Source: Halorientalis regularis
GTDB lineage: Archaea; Halobacteriota; Halobacteria; Halobacteriales; Haloarculaceae
Direction of reading: 5' to 3'
Length of the DNA: 64,000 bases
NCBI RefSeq assembly: GCF_023698535.1
Contig: NZ_JALJCL010000018.1
Span: 1-64,000 of the forward strand
Both the position numbers and the translations under genes were made by a program. The notes beneath the pieces were generated by a model. It worked only from the letters and a program-made list of their open reading frames with translations. It did not search any database and had not been told where the DNA came from. Positions 51,583 through 61,809 of this stretch are shown piece by piece; position 1 is the first letter of the stretch, and the number at the start of each line of letters is the position of its first letter.

Positions 51583-52700
51583 TCAGTTTTCGCCGGCGGG
51601 GAGCGAGACGACGAAGGCCGCGCCGCCGAGATCGCTGTCTTCGATGTGGATGGCACCGTCGGTACAGCCGAGAATCGTCGCGACGATGTGGAGGCGAGGC
51701 CGCCGTCGCCACCGTCCGACGTGACGCCACGCTCGAAGATACGGTCGCGCTCGACCGGCAGGACGCCGGGGCCGTCGTCGGCGACAGTGACCACGACCCG
51801 GTCGCCGTCGCGGTGGCCGGTGACACGAATTGTCGGATCGTCGGCGGAGTGTTGTACCGCGTTGTTCAGGAGGGTCGTGAAGACCGGTTTGAGCGCGAGG
51901 GTGTCAACGGCTTCGAGGGTGTCCGGGAGGTCAGTCTCGACGGTCGCGTCGAGTAGCGATTCGTTGGCAGTCTCGACCGCGTCGTCGAGCACCGGCAGCA
52001 GGTCGATTGGCTCTGGTTCGGCCTCGTCGAGGAGGACGTTCGAGACGGCACGGACTTCTTCGAGGAGTTCGGTGAGCGTGTCGACCTGTTTCGTCAGGGC
52101 TCGGCCGGACTCGCTGACGAGGTCGTCGTCGGTCGCTTCGACGATTTCGGCGTGGCCCTGCATGATCTGGAGTCCGTTGAGCACGTCGTGTCAGAGCAGG
52201 CTGTTGGTGAAGGCCATCGTGTCACGCACCTCGCTGGCTCGGGCTACCTCTTCTCTCTGGCTCTCGTAGAGAAACCCGATCCGGCCGCCGAACAGGCCTC
52301 CGAGGGCGGTGATGACGACCAGCGCGAACACTGACTCCGGTTCGGTCCGGCCTTCGAGTTCACGGACGAAGACGGTGAACCAGACGACGAGGACGGCCGT
52401 CCCCGTGCCCCCGAGACACCACATCGCGACGACTGGCTTTCGACCCGGAGCGAGCGACGACGTCGAGAGCCTCTGGCCCGCTTGACAGACACCCAGGGAG
52501 AGCGCTGCGTTGATCGAGACCGCGAAGACGGGACCGAGTCCGAGCCCGATGGTACCGATTTCGCGGATCAAATTCATCACGGAGATCGCGAGCAACAAGA
52601 GCGCGAGCGCGTAGACGGCAATCGCTGGTGGCACTGCCTCGACGAACCTGTCGACCGGAGCCGTGCCGTCGCCAACTGTGGCTCCACAGCGGGTCCGGAC
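51583..52700 (-). pseudogene. membrane sensor histidine kinase, two disabling mutations
   Basis: Hydrophobic N-terminal helices (IAVYALALLLLAISVMNL, VFAVSINAALSLGV, VVAMWCLGGTGTAVLVVWFTVFV) are followed by SEVRDTMAFTNSLL, a TGA at 52190-52188, then HDVLNGLQIMQGHAEIV in the same frame. The TGA replaces the Arg codon of LLRHDVLN right before the phosphoacceptor His. Further on, VADDGPGVLPVERDRIFERGV leads to GDGGL, where a missing G breaks GLGL; the true frame continues LHIVATILGCTDGAIHIEDS and ends at 51583. Both lesions are single-base, so the gene was lost recently. N-terminal start uncertain. Confidence 0.85.
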
Positions 52701-52760
52701 CGGGATATGTGTTCTGACTGTCCGAAGGCTTCTTCTGTCGGCCTCGTACAGTGTGTAGTG

Positions 52761-52889
52761 ATGTCGGAGTTCGAGACCTACACCTGTGACAGCTGTAACG
52801 AGGAGTTCAGTGCGCACCCGAGCTCGAACGCCGCAGCGAACACGTACTGCAGTCCAGCCTGTGAAACCGACGGGAAGGGACTCCGATAG
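52761..52889 (+). CDS. 42-aa zinc-ribbon-like protein
   Basis: MSEFETYTCDSCNEEFSAHP continues with NTYCSPACETDGKGLR; two Cys pairs (CDSC and CSPAC) suit a small treble-clef or ribbon zinc site. Small zinc-finger proteins of this size are common in haloarchaea and several influence stress and biofilm. It lies opposite the start of the broken histidine kinase gene. Confidence 0.65.
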   Translation: MSEFETYTCDSCNEEFSAHPSSNAAANTYCSPACETDGKGLR

Positions 52890-52946
52890 CTGTCGGTAGC
52901 GGGCGAACCGGAATCGCACATCGGCCCACGTCGCATTTTTCACCAG

Positions 52947-54428
52947 TTACTCCTCGGGACTGTAGTTGGGCGCTTCGTCTGTGATGACCACGTCGTGGGG
53001 GTGACTCTCCTGCTGGCCGGCCGAGGAGACACGGACGAACTCGGCGCGTTCTTTGAACTCCGGAATCGTCTCGGCACCGACGTACCCCATGCCGCTCTGC
53101 ATGCCGCCGACGAGCTGGTGGACTTCGTCTTCGAGCGGCCCCTGATACGGCGTGGCGGCCTCGACGCCTTCGGGAACGAGATTATCGTCTTCGTCTTCCT
53201 CCTTCATGTAGCGTTCGCCGCCGCCGGACTTCATCGCGCCGACGCTCCCCATCCCGCGGTACTGCTTGTACTTCTTGCCGTTCATGGTGATGACCCGGCC
53301 CGGAGCCTCGGCGGTGCCGGCGAAGTACGAGCCGAGCATCACTGCGTCGGCACCAGCCGCGATGGCCTTGATCGCATCGCCGGAGTAACGGATGCCACCG
53401 TCTGCGATGACGGGCACGTCGTGCTGGCTGGCCACGTCGGCGACCTGCGCGACGGCGGTGATCTGTGGCATCCCCGCACCGGTGACGACGCGGGTGGTAC
53501 AGATCGAACCCGGGCCGATCCCGACCTTGACGCCGTCGGCGAAGTCGACGACGGCCTCGGCGGCCTCGCGGGTGCCGATGTTGCCAACGACCACGTCGGC
53601 CTCGACGCGGTTTTTGATGTCGCGGGCGCTCTCGATGACGTTGCGGTTGTGGGCGTGGGCGCAGTCGATGAAGAGTACGTCGGCACCGGCGTCGTCGGCG
53701 GCGGTCGCACGCTCGGTATCGTGGGGACCGACCGCGACGCCGGCGCGGAGCTTGCCGGCTTCGTCGCGGGCGGCGTCGTCGTATTCGCGGCGCTGGAGGA
53801 TGCCCTGCATCGTCACGAGGCCGACGAGGCGGTCCTCCGCGTCGACGATGGGGACGCGCTCGATCTTGTGGTCGTACATCAGTTCGAGCGCTTCGCGGGC
53901 GGTCACGTCCTCGGGGGCCGTGATGACTTCGTCGGTCATGGCCTCCTTGACCTCGTCGCGGTCGCCGACCTCCAGGTACGGCCGGATGTCGGTGCCGGAG
54001 ATGATGCCGAGGACCTTCTCGTCGTCGTCGACGACGGGGGCACCGGAGACGCCTGCACGCTCCATCATCTCGTCGACGTCCCTGACCGTCTGCTCGGGGT
54101 TGGCCGTGACCACGTCGCGGATGATGAGTTCGTCGGCGCGCTTGATACGCTCGATCTCGGTCACCATCTCGTCGATGGTCATGTTCTGGTGAAGGACACC
54201 CAGTCCGCCCTGTCGAGCCATCGCGATGGCCATGTCGCTCTCCGTGACGGTGTCCATCGCTGCCGAGAGGACCGGCACCGTGAGTTCGACGTTTTTCGAG
54301 ACGCGTGTCGTCGTGTCGGCTTCGTCCGGTTCGACGCGGCTCTCCTTGGGTCGGAGGAGTACGTCGTCGAACGTCAGCGCCTCTGGAACCCGGAGTTTCT
54401 CCGAGAAAAACTCGTTGTCGTTCGCCAT
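52947..54428 (-). CDS. guaB: inosine-5'-monophosphate dehydrogenase
   Basis: 493 aa. It converts IMP to XMP, the first step towards GMP. Barrel start [29 protein letters not shown]; two CBS domains (about residues 100-220); [13 protein letters not shown]; the catalytic Cys loop [20 protein letters not shown]; and the flap region [10 protein letters not shown]. Standard length. Stands alone between the zinc-ribbon gene and the DUF5794 region. Confidence 0.96.
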   Translation of the reverse strand: MANDNEFFSEKLRVPEALTFDDVLLRPKESRVEPDEADTTTRVSKNVELTVPVLSAAMDTVTESDMAIAMARQGGLGVLHQNMTIDEMVTEIERIKRADELIIRDVVTANPEQTVRDVDEMMERAGVSGAPVVDDDEKVLGIISGTDIRPYLEVGDRDEVKEAMTDEVITAPEDVTAREALELMYDHKIERVPIVDAEDRLVGLVTMQGILQRREYDDAARDEAGKLRAGVAVGPHDTERATAADDAGADVLFIDCAHAHNRNVIESARDIKNRVEADVVVGNIGTREAAEAVVDFADGVKVGIGPGSICTTRVVTGAGMPQITAVAQVADVASQHDVPVIADGGIRYSGDAIKAIAAGADAVMLGSYFAGTAEAPGRVITMNGKKYKQYRGMGSVGAMKSGGGERYMKEEDEDDNLVPEGVEAATPYQGPLEDEVHQLVGGMQSGMGYVGAETIPEFKERAEFVRVSSAGQQESHPHDVVITDEAPNYSPEE

Positions 54429-54667
54429 GTAAACCGTGGAACCGGGCCGGGGAAAAACGTTGCGAGACGGCCCGTCTTCGTGGCCGGGTCACACCGGCCG
54501 ACTCGTCACGGTCTGGCCGCGTGCCCGGCCAGAAGTGAGTGTTCGTCTCGGCAATGAGCAAGAAGTGATACGACCGCACAGTTCCCGACTGCAAGACTGG
54601 ACGATTCGCGGGGTATGGGGTCGTATACCACACAACGCTTATGTCTCCGACAATACTTGTTACGAGT

Positions 54668-54865
54668 ATGGACTCCGCCAGCCAATCGAACGTGCGTGTC
54701 GCGAGCGAGCCGTCGCCAGCGAGTGGCGACAACACATTCTGCGACGGTCGCACATTCAATCTGGCGGGGAAATCGGCCACGGCGGGCGACGGCGACCCGC
54801 GCCGACGCGCCCCGGTATATCGTGTACACCACCCGATGGCCACGGGAGAGGGCCGTTCGCACTGA
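54668..54865 (+). CDS. short hypothetical ORF
   Basis: 65 codons beginning MDSASQSNVRVASEPSPASG. A TATA-like CTTATG about 28 nt upstream would make it leaderless, and it ends one base before the DUF5794 gene. The amino acid content is Ser/Arg/Gly-rich without a clear fold, so it could be untranslated leader. Confidence 0.35.
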   Translation: MDSASQSNVRVASEPSPASGDNTFCDGRTFNLAGKSATAGDGDPRRRAPVYRVHHPMATGEGRSH

Positions 54866-55717
54866 ATGAGCCAGTCTCAGCATCCGGTCGCGCTCCGCAT
54901 CGAGCAGCGCGTCGGCGGTGCGACGCGCCTGCTCGCGACCGTCATGTGTCTCCCGCTACTGGACGGTATCTTCCCGGCGCTCGTGCTCGCCGGTGCGCTG
55001 TCCGAACCGACTGGCATTCTGGAGGTCGGCCTGTTGATCTTCGGCGGGAGCGCGACCGTCGCGGTCGTCCTGGCCGACATGGACGGAAGCCCCCGGGAGC
55101 AGGCCAAATCCGTCCTGCTCGTCGGGAGTGTCGTCGTGGTCGGTGCCGTCGTCGAGGCGGCGCTGGCCCCGACCATCGCCGGGTTTCTCGACCTCGCGGT
55201 GTTCGAGCGGTTCGCCGGCCTCGTCATCCTCGCTGTGGCCGCCCAGACCGCCAGCGCCCGGATCGGTGACTACCTGCCACGACCGGCAATTATCATCGCG
55301 CTCGGCCTGGTCGCCAGCCTCGACCCCGCCGGCGCACAGCTGGCCATCCAGTTCGATCCCGAACTAATGGCTCGGGCTGCCGCCGCGGCGCTGGTCGCCG
55401 TCGCCTTCGCGCTCCACCTCGCGCTGTTCGGGCCGTGGCTCCGCGACATCGTCGACATCGATCGGTTCCGATTCGGGAGCGCCGTCGCCCTCGGCGTCCT
55501 CCCGCTGGGCCTGTTCGGTCTCGTGCCCGGCGACGCCCCGCTGGCCCTCGCAGTCCTGGGCATGACCTTCCTGTTCGCGTTCGATCCGGAGGACTCGGTC
55601 GCGGACTTTCGGTCGGGCGGGGAGGGCGACGACGAGTCCGACGGCGACGAGTACGATTCCGTCGGGCCCGCGAGTGCCGACACCGTCGCCGAAGAGGACC
55701 ACGCCCCCTGGTTGTAA
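54866..55717 (+). CDS. DUF5794-like multi-pass membrane protein
   Basis: 283 aa with about seven hydrophobic segments (LLATVMCLPLLDGIFPALVLAG, VGLLIFGGSATVAVVLADM, SVLLVGSVVVVGAVVEAALAP and others) and an acidic C-terminal tail DDESDGDEYDS. Known to me as a haloarchaeal family of unknown function that sits beside DUF5795. Start ATG 54866. Confidence 0.75.
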   Translation: MSQSQHPVALRIEQRVGGATRLLATVMCLPLLDGIFPALVLAGALSEPTGILEVGLLIFGGSATVAVVLADMDGSPREQAKSVLLVGSVVVVGAVVEAALAPTIAGFLDLAVFERFAGLVILAVAAQTASARIGDYLPRPAIIIALGLVASLDPAGAQLAIQFDPELMARAAAAALVAVAFALHLALFGPWLRDIVDIDRFRFGSAVALGVLPLGLFGLVPGDAPLALAVLGMTFLFAFDPEDSVADFRSGGEGDDESDGDEYDSVGPASADTVAEEDHAPWL

Positions 55718-55765
55718 GTTCGCGTCGAAGGGAAAGCTTAGGGACGTGACTCCGCGAGTGTGGGT

Positions 55766-55993
55766 ATGGCCGACAACCGCGTCGTTCAGGGACGGATGGT
55801 CACGCCAGGCAAACTGGCCGAGATCGTCGAAGGCGAGAGTGTGATGGACGCAGAAGCTATCGAAGACGCCGAAGAGGACTGCCCCGACTGCGGCGGCAAC
55901 GTCCTCGAAGTGGGCTACATGCCCTCCGTCACCGAGTTCGTCACCGGACGGAAATGCCAGGACTGTGACTGGTCGGAGACGGACCGGGACTGA
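55766..55993 (+). CDS. DUF5795-like zinc-binding protein
   Basis: 75 aa. CPDCGGNVLEVGY and KCQDCDWSE form a Cys4 zinc ribbon in a small acidic protein (MADNRVVQGRMVTPGKLAEI). It follows the membrane protein by 48 nt and probably belongs with it. Start ATG at 55766. Confidence 0.78.
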   Translation: MADNRVVQGRMVTPGKLAEIVEGESVMDAEAIEDAEEDCPDCGGNVLEVGYMPSVTEFVTGRKCQDCDWSETDRD

Positions 55994-56038
55994 TCGAATC
56001 GAAATCCCTTTAGGGAAACTGATCCAAGCAGGTGATGC

Positions 56039-56216
56039 GGGGTCGTGGCCAAGTCCGGCATGGCGACTGACTCCAGAGGCACCGTGCCCGGTGACGAAAC
56101 TCCAGACTGATATACTGAGCGGACGGCTGATCACTGTCCGCGCTGATGACCCTCTGGAGTTCCGAGGCGCGACCGGAGATATCAGTCGATCGGGAGTTCA
56201 AATCTCTCCGACCCCA
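56039..56216 (+). tRNA. tRNA-Trp(CCA) with 104-nt guide-RNA intron
   Basis: Exons 56039-56076 and 56181-56216 give a 74-nt tRNA: GGGGTCG/CGACCCC acceptor, ACTGA-CTCCAGA-TCAGT anticodon arm with anticodon CCA, GGGAG-TTCAAAT-CTCTC T arm, discriminator A. The intron, 56077-56180, follows position 37 as in other haloarchaeal pre-tRNA-Trp. It has C-box-like GTGACGA (56091) and CTGATGA (56143), guide ACTGATAT (56106-56113) for U39 with D' box CTGA (56115), and guide CTGGAGT (56154-56160) for C34 with a box reading CCGA (56162). It is removed by the splicing endonuclease. Confidence 0.92.
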
Positions 56217-56250
56217 CTTCCTGACGAACCGATATCCGAGAGCGATGGGT

Positions 56251-56619
56251 TTAGTCCTCGTACTCGTATTCGTTCAGTGTCGTGAACATAACGTCCTCCA
56301 GTACCGCGTCGCTCGTCGCTTCCAGCACGACGGGCGGCGCGACACCCTCCGCCTCGGCTTCGATCCAGCGACCCACGCAGAGACACCACCGGTCACCGGG
56401 GTCGAGGCCGGGGAAGTTCAACTCCGGCCGGGGTGTGATCAGGTCGTTCCCTCGCTGTTTGCTGAACTCCAGAAACTCCTCGGTCACGACGGCACAGAGT
56501 TCGTGCCGGCCGGCGTCGGCGGGGTGCGGACGACAGCATCCGTCCCGTTCGAAGCCGGTCATCGGGTCTTCACTGCAGGGCTCTAACTCGGTGCCGAGGA
56601 CGTTCTCCTCGTCGGACAT
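56251..56619 (-). CDS. DUF2237-family protein
   Basis: 122 aa. NVLGTELEPCSEDPMTGFERDGCC, HELCAVVTEEFLEFSKQRGNDLITPRPELNFPGL and GDRWCLCVGRWIEA match DUF2237, a small cysteine-containing family found in bacteria and haloarchaea, function unknown. Start ATG 56619. It faces the tRNA-Trp gene. Confidence 0.85.
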   Translation of the reverse strand: MSDEENVLGTELEPCSEDPMTGFERDGCCRPHPADAGRHELCAVVTEEFLEFSKQRGNDLITPRPELNFPGLDPGDRWCLCVGRWIEAEAEGVAPPVVLEATSDAVLEDVMFTTLNEYEYED

Positions 56620-56716
56620 ACAGGCGATTATGGCGGAGTGGTGAAAGGCCTGGCCCACGGGCGACAGAGGTAGCCGGGGGCTGGGATTTAGGTCGCCGAG
56701 GCCGCTAGGACGGTCG

Positions 56717-58210
56717 ATGAGCGAGCCTCGGATCGCGGTCTGGCATCGCGACGACCTCCGAGTCCGGGACAACGCCGCCCTCGCCGCGGCCGTCGCGGAC
56801 GGACGGCCCTGCCCCGTCTACGTCTTCGATCCGCAGTTCTACCGGAGCGGCATGGCCTGTGACGCTCGACTGCGGTTCGTCCACGAGTCCCTCACCGATC
56901 TGGCGGCGCGCTACGGCGACCACGGAAGCGATCTGGCGCTGTTTCACGGTGATCCCGAAGACGTACTCGAGGACCTGCCGGTCGACCGGATCTACGTCAA
57001 CCGGAGCGTCACCGGGCGGTACGGGCGCGAACGGGACGAGCGGCTGTTCGACCGGCCGGACGTTCGGGTACTCGCCGACGACGGAATCGACTGGACCGAC
57101 CGCGCTCGCGGGGACTACGACTGGAGCGAGCAGGCGGAGGCGTACTTCGAGCGCGATCCGATACGGCCACCGGGTCGACTCTCCGACAACCCCCTCGAGA
57201 GCGAGACGAGCGTCGCCGACGTCGAACGCGAGTACGGCGTCGAACCGGAGAAGGTAGACGTACCCGAGGGCGGTCCCTCGGCCGGGTGGACGCGGCTGAC
57301 CGGGTTCGCGGACACGATCACCGACTATCCGGGGAGTATCGCCCCGCCGGCGAAAGCGGAACGCAACAGCAGTCGGCTGTCGCCGTATCTCGCGTTCGGG
57401 TGTCTCACGCCGAGACAGGTCTACCGCTATCTACACCGCAACGCACCGGCGGGGACCGCCCGAGAGATGTTCACGAGTCGGCTGTACTGGAATCGCCACT
57501 ACAACCAGAAACTCGCGGACTGGCCGGGCTGGATGGACCGGGCCGTCAACCCCGTCTACACCGGGCTGTTCCGTGGCCGGCACGACCCGGAACTGGTCGC
57601 CGCCTGGCGGGAGGGGCGAACGGGCTACCCGCTCGTGGACGCCTCGATGCGCGCGCTCCAGGAGACGGGCTGGCTCAACTTCCGGATGCGGGCGATGTGT
57701 GCCAGCTTCTACACGTACATTCTCCAGTGCTGGTGGAAGGTGGGTGCCGACCACTTCTACCGGCACCTGATCGACGCGGACGCGGCGATCAACTACACGC
57801 AGTGGCAGTCCCAGTCGGCGCTGACCGGCGTCAGTCCGGTGCGGATCTACAACCCGCGCAAACAGGTTCGCGAGAACGACCCGGACGGCGAGTTCGTCCG
57901 GGAGTACGTCCCGGAACTGCGTGCGTTCCCGACCGAACACCTCGACCAGCCCGAGAAGGCACCGCTGGCGGTACAGGACGAGTGTGGGATCCGGATCGGC
58001 GAGGACTATCCCCGGCCAGTCGTCGAACTCGAAGCGCACCGTGAGCGGGCCCGCGAGGTGTTCGGTCGACTCGCGGACCGAGCGGAGGAAGCCCTCTCCG
58101 ACCCCGAAATCCGGCGGCGGGCGAGCCTCTCTCGGCGCGGTGGTGACCGTCGAGACAGTGAACGCGACGAGACGACGTCCGGTGGGCAGTCGCGGCTCAG
58201 CGAGTTCTGA
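56717..58210 (+). CDS. cryptochrome/photolyase family flavoprotein
   Basis: 497 aa. N-terminal photolyase alpha/beta domain (IAVWHRDDLRVRDNAALAAA) and a C-terminal helical FAD domain with RLSPYLAFGCLTPRQVYRYL, WNRHYNQKLAD, GYPLVDASMRALQETGWLNFRMR and the NYTQWQSQSALTGVSP-PVRIYNPRKQ segment. Its length and the ALTGVSPVRIYNP variant suit haloarchaeal Phr1-type cryptochrome rather than the CPD photolyase Phr2, but repair cannot be excluded. Confidence 0.87.
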   Translation: MSEPRIAVWHRDDLRVRDNAALAAAVADGRPCPVYVFDPQFYRSGMACDARLRFVHESLTDLAARYGDHGSDLALFHGDPEDVLEDLPVDRIYVNRSVTGRYGRERDERLFDRPDVRVLADDGIDWTDRARGDYDWSEQAEAYFERDPIRPPGRLSDNPLESETSVADVEREYGVEPEKVDVPEGGPSAGWTRLTGFADTITDYPGSIAPPAKAERNSSRLSPYLAFGCLTPRQVYRYLHRNAPAGTAREMFTSRLYWNRHYNQKLADWPGWMDRAVNPVYTGLFRGRHDPELVAAWREGRTGYPLVDASMRALQETGWLNFRMRAMCASFYTYILQCWWKVGADHFYRHLIDADAAINYTQWQSQSALTGVSPVRIYNPRKQVRENDPDGEFVREYVPELRAFPTEHLDQPEKAPLAVQDECGIRIGEDYPRPVVELEAHRERAREVFGRLADRAEEALSDPEIRRRASLSRRGGDRRDSERDETTSGGQSRLSEF

Positions 58211-58333
58211 TCGGTCGCGGGCGGTAGTCGTTCGACTGGGTGGCGGCCGACCGGCTTCGCCGTCGGGTCGTGCGAGAGGGTCGCTTTCTCCCCACTGGTT
58301 CCGACGAGCGGGTCGTGGGGCGACAGTCGAGGG

Positions 58334-60586
58334 TCAGTAGTCGTTCTGCTGGGCGTCGACCACCGCCACCGCTGCCAGGTTCACGATGTCGTTGACCTCG
58401 TCACCACGCTGGAGGACGTGGACGGGCTTGTCCATGCCGACGAGCATCGGGCCGATGGCCTCCGCGCCGCCGAGGCGCTGGAGGAGTTTGTAGCCGATGT
58501 TGCCGGCCTCCAGATTGGGGAAGACGAGGACGTTCGCGGGGCCGTCGAGGTCGGTGAACTCGTAGTCGTCGGTCAGCAGGTCCTCCACGACCGCGGTGTC
58601 GGCCTGCATCTCCCCGTCGACGGGGAAGTCGACCGCGGGGTCGGCCCGGAGTCGCTGGGCGGCCTCGCGGGGCTTTCGCGTGCCCTCGTTGTCGACGCTC
58701 CCGAAGTCCGAGTAGGAGAGCAGGGCGGCGCGGGGGTCCACGTCGAACCGATGGGCTAGGTCGGCGGTGTGGCGCGTGACTTCTTCCAGCACGTCGGAGT
58801 CGGGGTTCTGGTTGACGGTGGCGTCGGCGACGAAGACGACGCGGTTCTTGAAGGTGAGCATGTAGACGCCCGCCGCGTAGTCGGCGTCGTCGGCGGTCCC
58901 GACGACCTGCAGGGGCGGTTTCAGCGCCGAGGGGTAGTTGTGGGTCAGGCCGGTGAGCATCACGTCGGCGTCGCCCATCTCGACCATGACGCTGGCGAGG
59001 TAGTTGTCGTTCTCGACGAGTTCGGCGGCCTCCTTCCGGGTGATGCCGTTGCGTTTCCGGAGTTCGTACAGCCGCTCGGCGTACGGTTCGAGCTGGTCTG
59101 CCTCGGGATCGACGACGACGGGATTGAGATCGAGTCCGAGGTCGTCGATGGAGCGCCAGATCTCCTCACGATCCCCGACGAGGATGGGCTCGGCGATGCC
59201 TTCCGCGGAGAGTTGGCGGGCCGCGCGGACGATCTTTTCGTCGTCGCCTTCGGCCAGCACCACGCGTTTGGGGTCGTTTTGCGCGCGGTTGAGGACGACG
59301 CGCATCATCTCGCGGGACTTGCCGAGGCGGGCTTCGAGGCGTTCGCGGTAGGCGCTCAGGTCGAGGTCGCGGCGGGCCGCGCCGCTGTCCATGGCGGCCC
59401 GGGCGACCGCGGTCGCGACCTCGAACAGGACTCTGGAGTCCAGCGGTTTCGGGATGATGTAGTCGGGGCCGAACTGGAGCGGTTCGTCGTCGTAGGCCTT
59501 CCGCACCGCGTCGGGCACGTCCGTCCGGGCCAGTCGGGCGATGGCCTCGGCCGCGGCGACTTTCATCTCCTCGTTGATCTCGGTCGCGCGGGCGTCGAGC
59601 GCGCCCCGGAAGATGAAGGGAAACCCGAGGACGTTGTTGACCTGGTTCGGGTAGTCCGAGCGTCCGGTGGCGACGATGACGGTGTCGTCCCGGGCCGCCT
59701 TGGCCGACGCGTAGTCGATCTCGGGGTCGGGGTTGGCCATCGCGAAGACGACCGGGTTCTCGGCCATCGACTGGACCATCTCCTGGGAGACGATGCCGCC
59801 GACCGAGAGGCCGACGAACACGTCGGCACCGGCCATCGCGTCGGCGAGGTCGCCGCTCTCCCCGGGCGGGTTCGCGAACGGTTCGACGAACTCATCGAGG
59901 TCGTCGCGTTCGGTCGTGATGATCCCGTGTTCGTCGGCCATGGTGATCTGCTCGCGGGGCACGCCAAGCGAGACGTAGAAGCGGGCGGTCGCGGTCGCGG
60001 CGGCCCCCGCGCCGGCGAACGTGATCGACAGGTCCTCGATGTCCTTCTCGAGGATGTGCGTGGCGTTCAGCAGGGCCGCGCCGGTAATGATGGCGGTCCC
60101 GTGCTGGTCGTCGTGGAAGACGGGGATCGACATGCGCTCGCGGAGGCGCTCCTCGATCTCGAAGCATTCGGGTGCTTTGATATCTTCGAGGTTGATCCCG
60201 CCGAAGGTCGGTTCCATGCCGGCGACGGCCTCGACGAATTTGTCCGGATCCGCGAAGTCGTACTCCACGTCGAACACGTCGATATCGGCGAATCGCTTGA
60301 ACAGGACGCCCTTGCCCTCCATTACGGGCTTGGATGCCTGTGCACCGATGTCGCCCAGCCCGAGTACGGCCGAGCCGTTCGAGACGACGCCGACGAGGTT
60401 GCCCTTCGCGGTGTAGGTGTAGGCGTCGCCGGCGTCGTCGCTGATCTCGCGGCAGGGGGCGGCGACGCCCGGCGAGTACGCGAGGCTCAGGTCGCGTTGC
60501 GTGTTGGTCGGCTTGGTCGTCTCCATCTCGATCTTCCCGGGGGGATCGGTCCGGTGATACTCCAGTGCGTCCTCGTCCAGTCCCAT
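58334..60586 (-). CDS. maeB: malic enzyme with C-terminal phosphotransacetylase-like domain
   Basis: 750 aa MaeB-type NADP-malic enzyme, malate to pyruvate plus CO2 and [19 protein letters not shown] and [26 protein letters not shown], then [20 protein letters not shown] and [14 protein letters not shown] form the enzyme; the C-terminal half ([58 protein letters not shown]) is PTA-like and probably regulatory, with acetyl-CoA as a usual effector. Start ATG 60586. Confidence 0.95.
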   Translation of the reverse strand: MGLDEDALEYHRTDPPGKIEMETTKPTNTQRDLSLAYSPGVAAPCREISDDAGDAYTYTAKGNLVGVVSNGSAVLGLGDIGAQASKPVMEGKGVLFKRFADIDVFDVEYDFADPDKFVEAVAGMEPTFGGINLEDIKAPECFEIEERLRERMSIPVFHDDQHGTAIITGAALLNATHILEKDIEDLSITFAGAGAAATATARFYVSLGVPREQITMADEHGIITTERDDLDEFVEPFANPPGESGDLADAMAGADVFVGLSVGGIVSQEMVQSMAENPVVFAMANPDPEIDYASAKAARDDTVIVATGRSDYPNQVNNVLGFPFIFRGALDARATEINEEMKVAAAEAIARLARTDVPDAVRKAYDDEPLQFGPDYIIPKPLDSRVLFEVATAVARAAMDSGAARRDLDLSAYRERLEARLGKSREMMRVVLNRAQNDPKRVVLAEGDDEKIVRAARQLSAEGIAEPILVGDREEIWRSIDDLGLDLNPVVVDPEADQLEPYAERLYELRKRNGITRKEAAELVENDNYLASVMVEMGDADVMLTGLTHNYPSALKPPLQVVGTADDADYAAGVYMLTFKNRVVFVADATVNQNPDSDVLEEVTRHTADLAHRFDVDPRAALLSYSDFGSVDNEGTRKPREAAQRLRADPAVDFPVDGEMQADTAVVEDLLTDDYEFTDLDGPANVLVFPNLEAGNIGYKLLQRLGGAEAIGPMLVGMDKPVHVLQRGDEVNDIVNLAAVAVVDAQQNDY

Positions 60587-60735
60587 ACGTGTGGCCAGTC
60601 ACCGCGCGGACAAAAATCGTGCCCGGGCCGCGCGGACAGGTGCCACACTGACGTGCGGGTCCAGGTGCCGGGTCGAGCGGAGATCTCTCTCCGGAACCGG
60701 GACTCTTTCGCCGCTGGCGTCCCTGGTTCGATCCG

Positions 60736-61566
60736 ATGGGTGCCGCCAGCGTGGACCGTTCTCGGACGGCCCTCCGTGATCTGGGGCTGATCGGCGTCGT
60801 CGCGGTCGTCCTCGTCTGGATTCACGTCACGCTCCCGCCGGCCGTCCGCACGCGCATGGCTCTCCGCCACGAGTCCGTCGACCCCGTCTCGCTGTACACC
60901 AGCGCGTTCGTCCACCTCGATCTGACCCACCTCGTGGGCAACGTCGCGGGATTCGTCGCCGCCGCCCTCGTGGCGTACGGACTCTGTGTGCAGATCGGGC
61001 ACCGCCGGTGGTTCCGGGTCACCTTCGTCGGCTTCCTGCTCGTCTTGCCCGTCGCAGTGAGTCTCACCAGCTACGCCGTCATCGGCCTGCTCTACCCCGG
61101 TATCGAACCGGTGAGCCGGGGCTTCTCCGGCGTCGGTGCGGCCTTCGCCGGCTTCGTCTTCGTCGCCCTGCTGGCGTCGCTGAACCGGCTCTACGACTAC
61201 CGGGTGGCGGGTTACAGCGGACTCGCCATCTGGCTGTTGCTCCTGTTCGAGGTGTACCTCATCTACGTCGGTGACGTGACGCCGGTCGTCGGCGGACTGT
61301 TCGTCGTCGGCTGGGGGGCCTGTCTGATGGGAATTCGCCGGGAGGCGACCCGACCCACGATGCTCTCCCGGCCACGCTCGCGGCTGGAACTGATCCAGCT
61401 CGCCCAGACCGTGCTGGTCGTGATCTTGCTGGTGAGTTTCGTCTCGGTCTTGTTCCCGACCGAGATCGTCGAGGGCGGAGCCGTCACGAACGTCTTCGCT
61501 CACGCCGCCGGTTTCGGCTACGGCATCGGCGGCGCAACCCTGACCGCCCGGTACGTCCGCGGCTGA
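60736..61566 (+). CDS. rhomboid-family intramembrane serine protease
   Basis: 276 aa, about seven membrane helices. Rhomboid motifs: HLDLTHLVGNVAGF (His and the Asn of the oxyanion hole), GFSGVGAAFAG (GxSG nucleophile) and NVFAHAAGFGYG (catalytic His). It should cut membrane proteins within the bilayer. Start ATG 60736; faces away from maeB. Confidence 0.86.
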   Translation: MGAASVDRSRTALRDLGLIGVVAVVLVWIHVTLPPAVRTRMALRHESVDPVSLYTSAFVHLDLTHLVGNVAGFVAAALVAYGLCVQIGHRRWFRVTFVGFLLVLPVAVSLTSYAVIGLLYPGIEPVSRGFSGVGAAFAGFVFVALLASLNRLYDYRVAGYSGLAIWLLLLFEVYLIYVGDVTPVVGGLFVVGWGACLMGIRREATRPTMLSRPRSRLELIQLAQTVLVVILLVSFVSVLFPTEIVEGGAVTNVFAHAAGFGYGIGGATLTARYVRG

Positions 61567-61809
61567 CTGCCGAAAGAGTTATGTTTGGTACTCTCTAACA
61601 TGGTAGTAGAACCCCGATCCGCAGGGGGTTCTCGACGGGAACGACCGTCGTAACCGCTCGGGAATTGGCATCGGCGAACGATCAGGACTCCCGGCAGACG
61701 GCTGGCCAGCCGACGCGCGTTCCGGGATCCGTTTTTCTGGTACCCCTACCCTGATACGGCGACCGAGCACTGCGGCCCAACACTTTAGAGACGGTTGCAC
61801 ACAGTTAGG

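Noticed and set aside
52184-52194. Programmed readthrough or recoding of the TGA in the histidine kinase
   Set aside because: A second, independent frameshift in the ATP-binding part makes simple gene decay more likely, and no recoding signal is seen.
56002-56250. Protein-coding reading of the stretch after DUF5795
   Set aside because: It is explained by the intron-containing tRNA-Trp; open frames cross both exons and intron.
58769-60790. 673-codon open frame on the plus strand
   Set aside because: Antisense of the malic enzyme gene, with a low-complexity Val/Gly/Asp/His composition.
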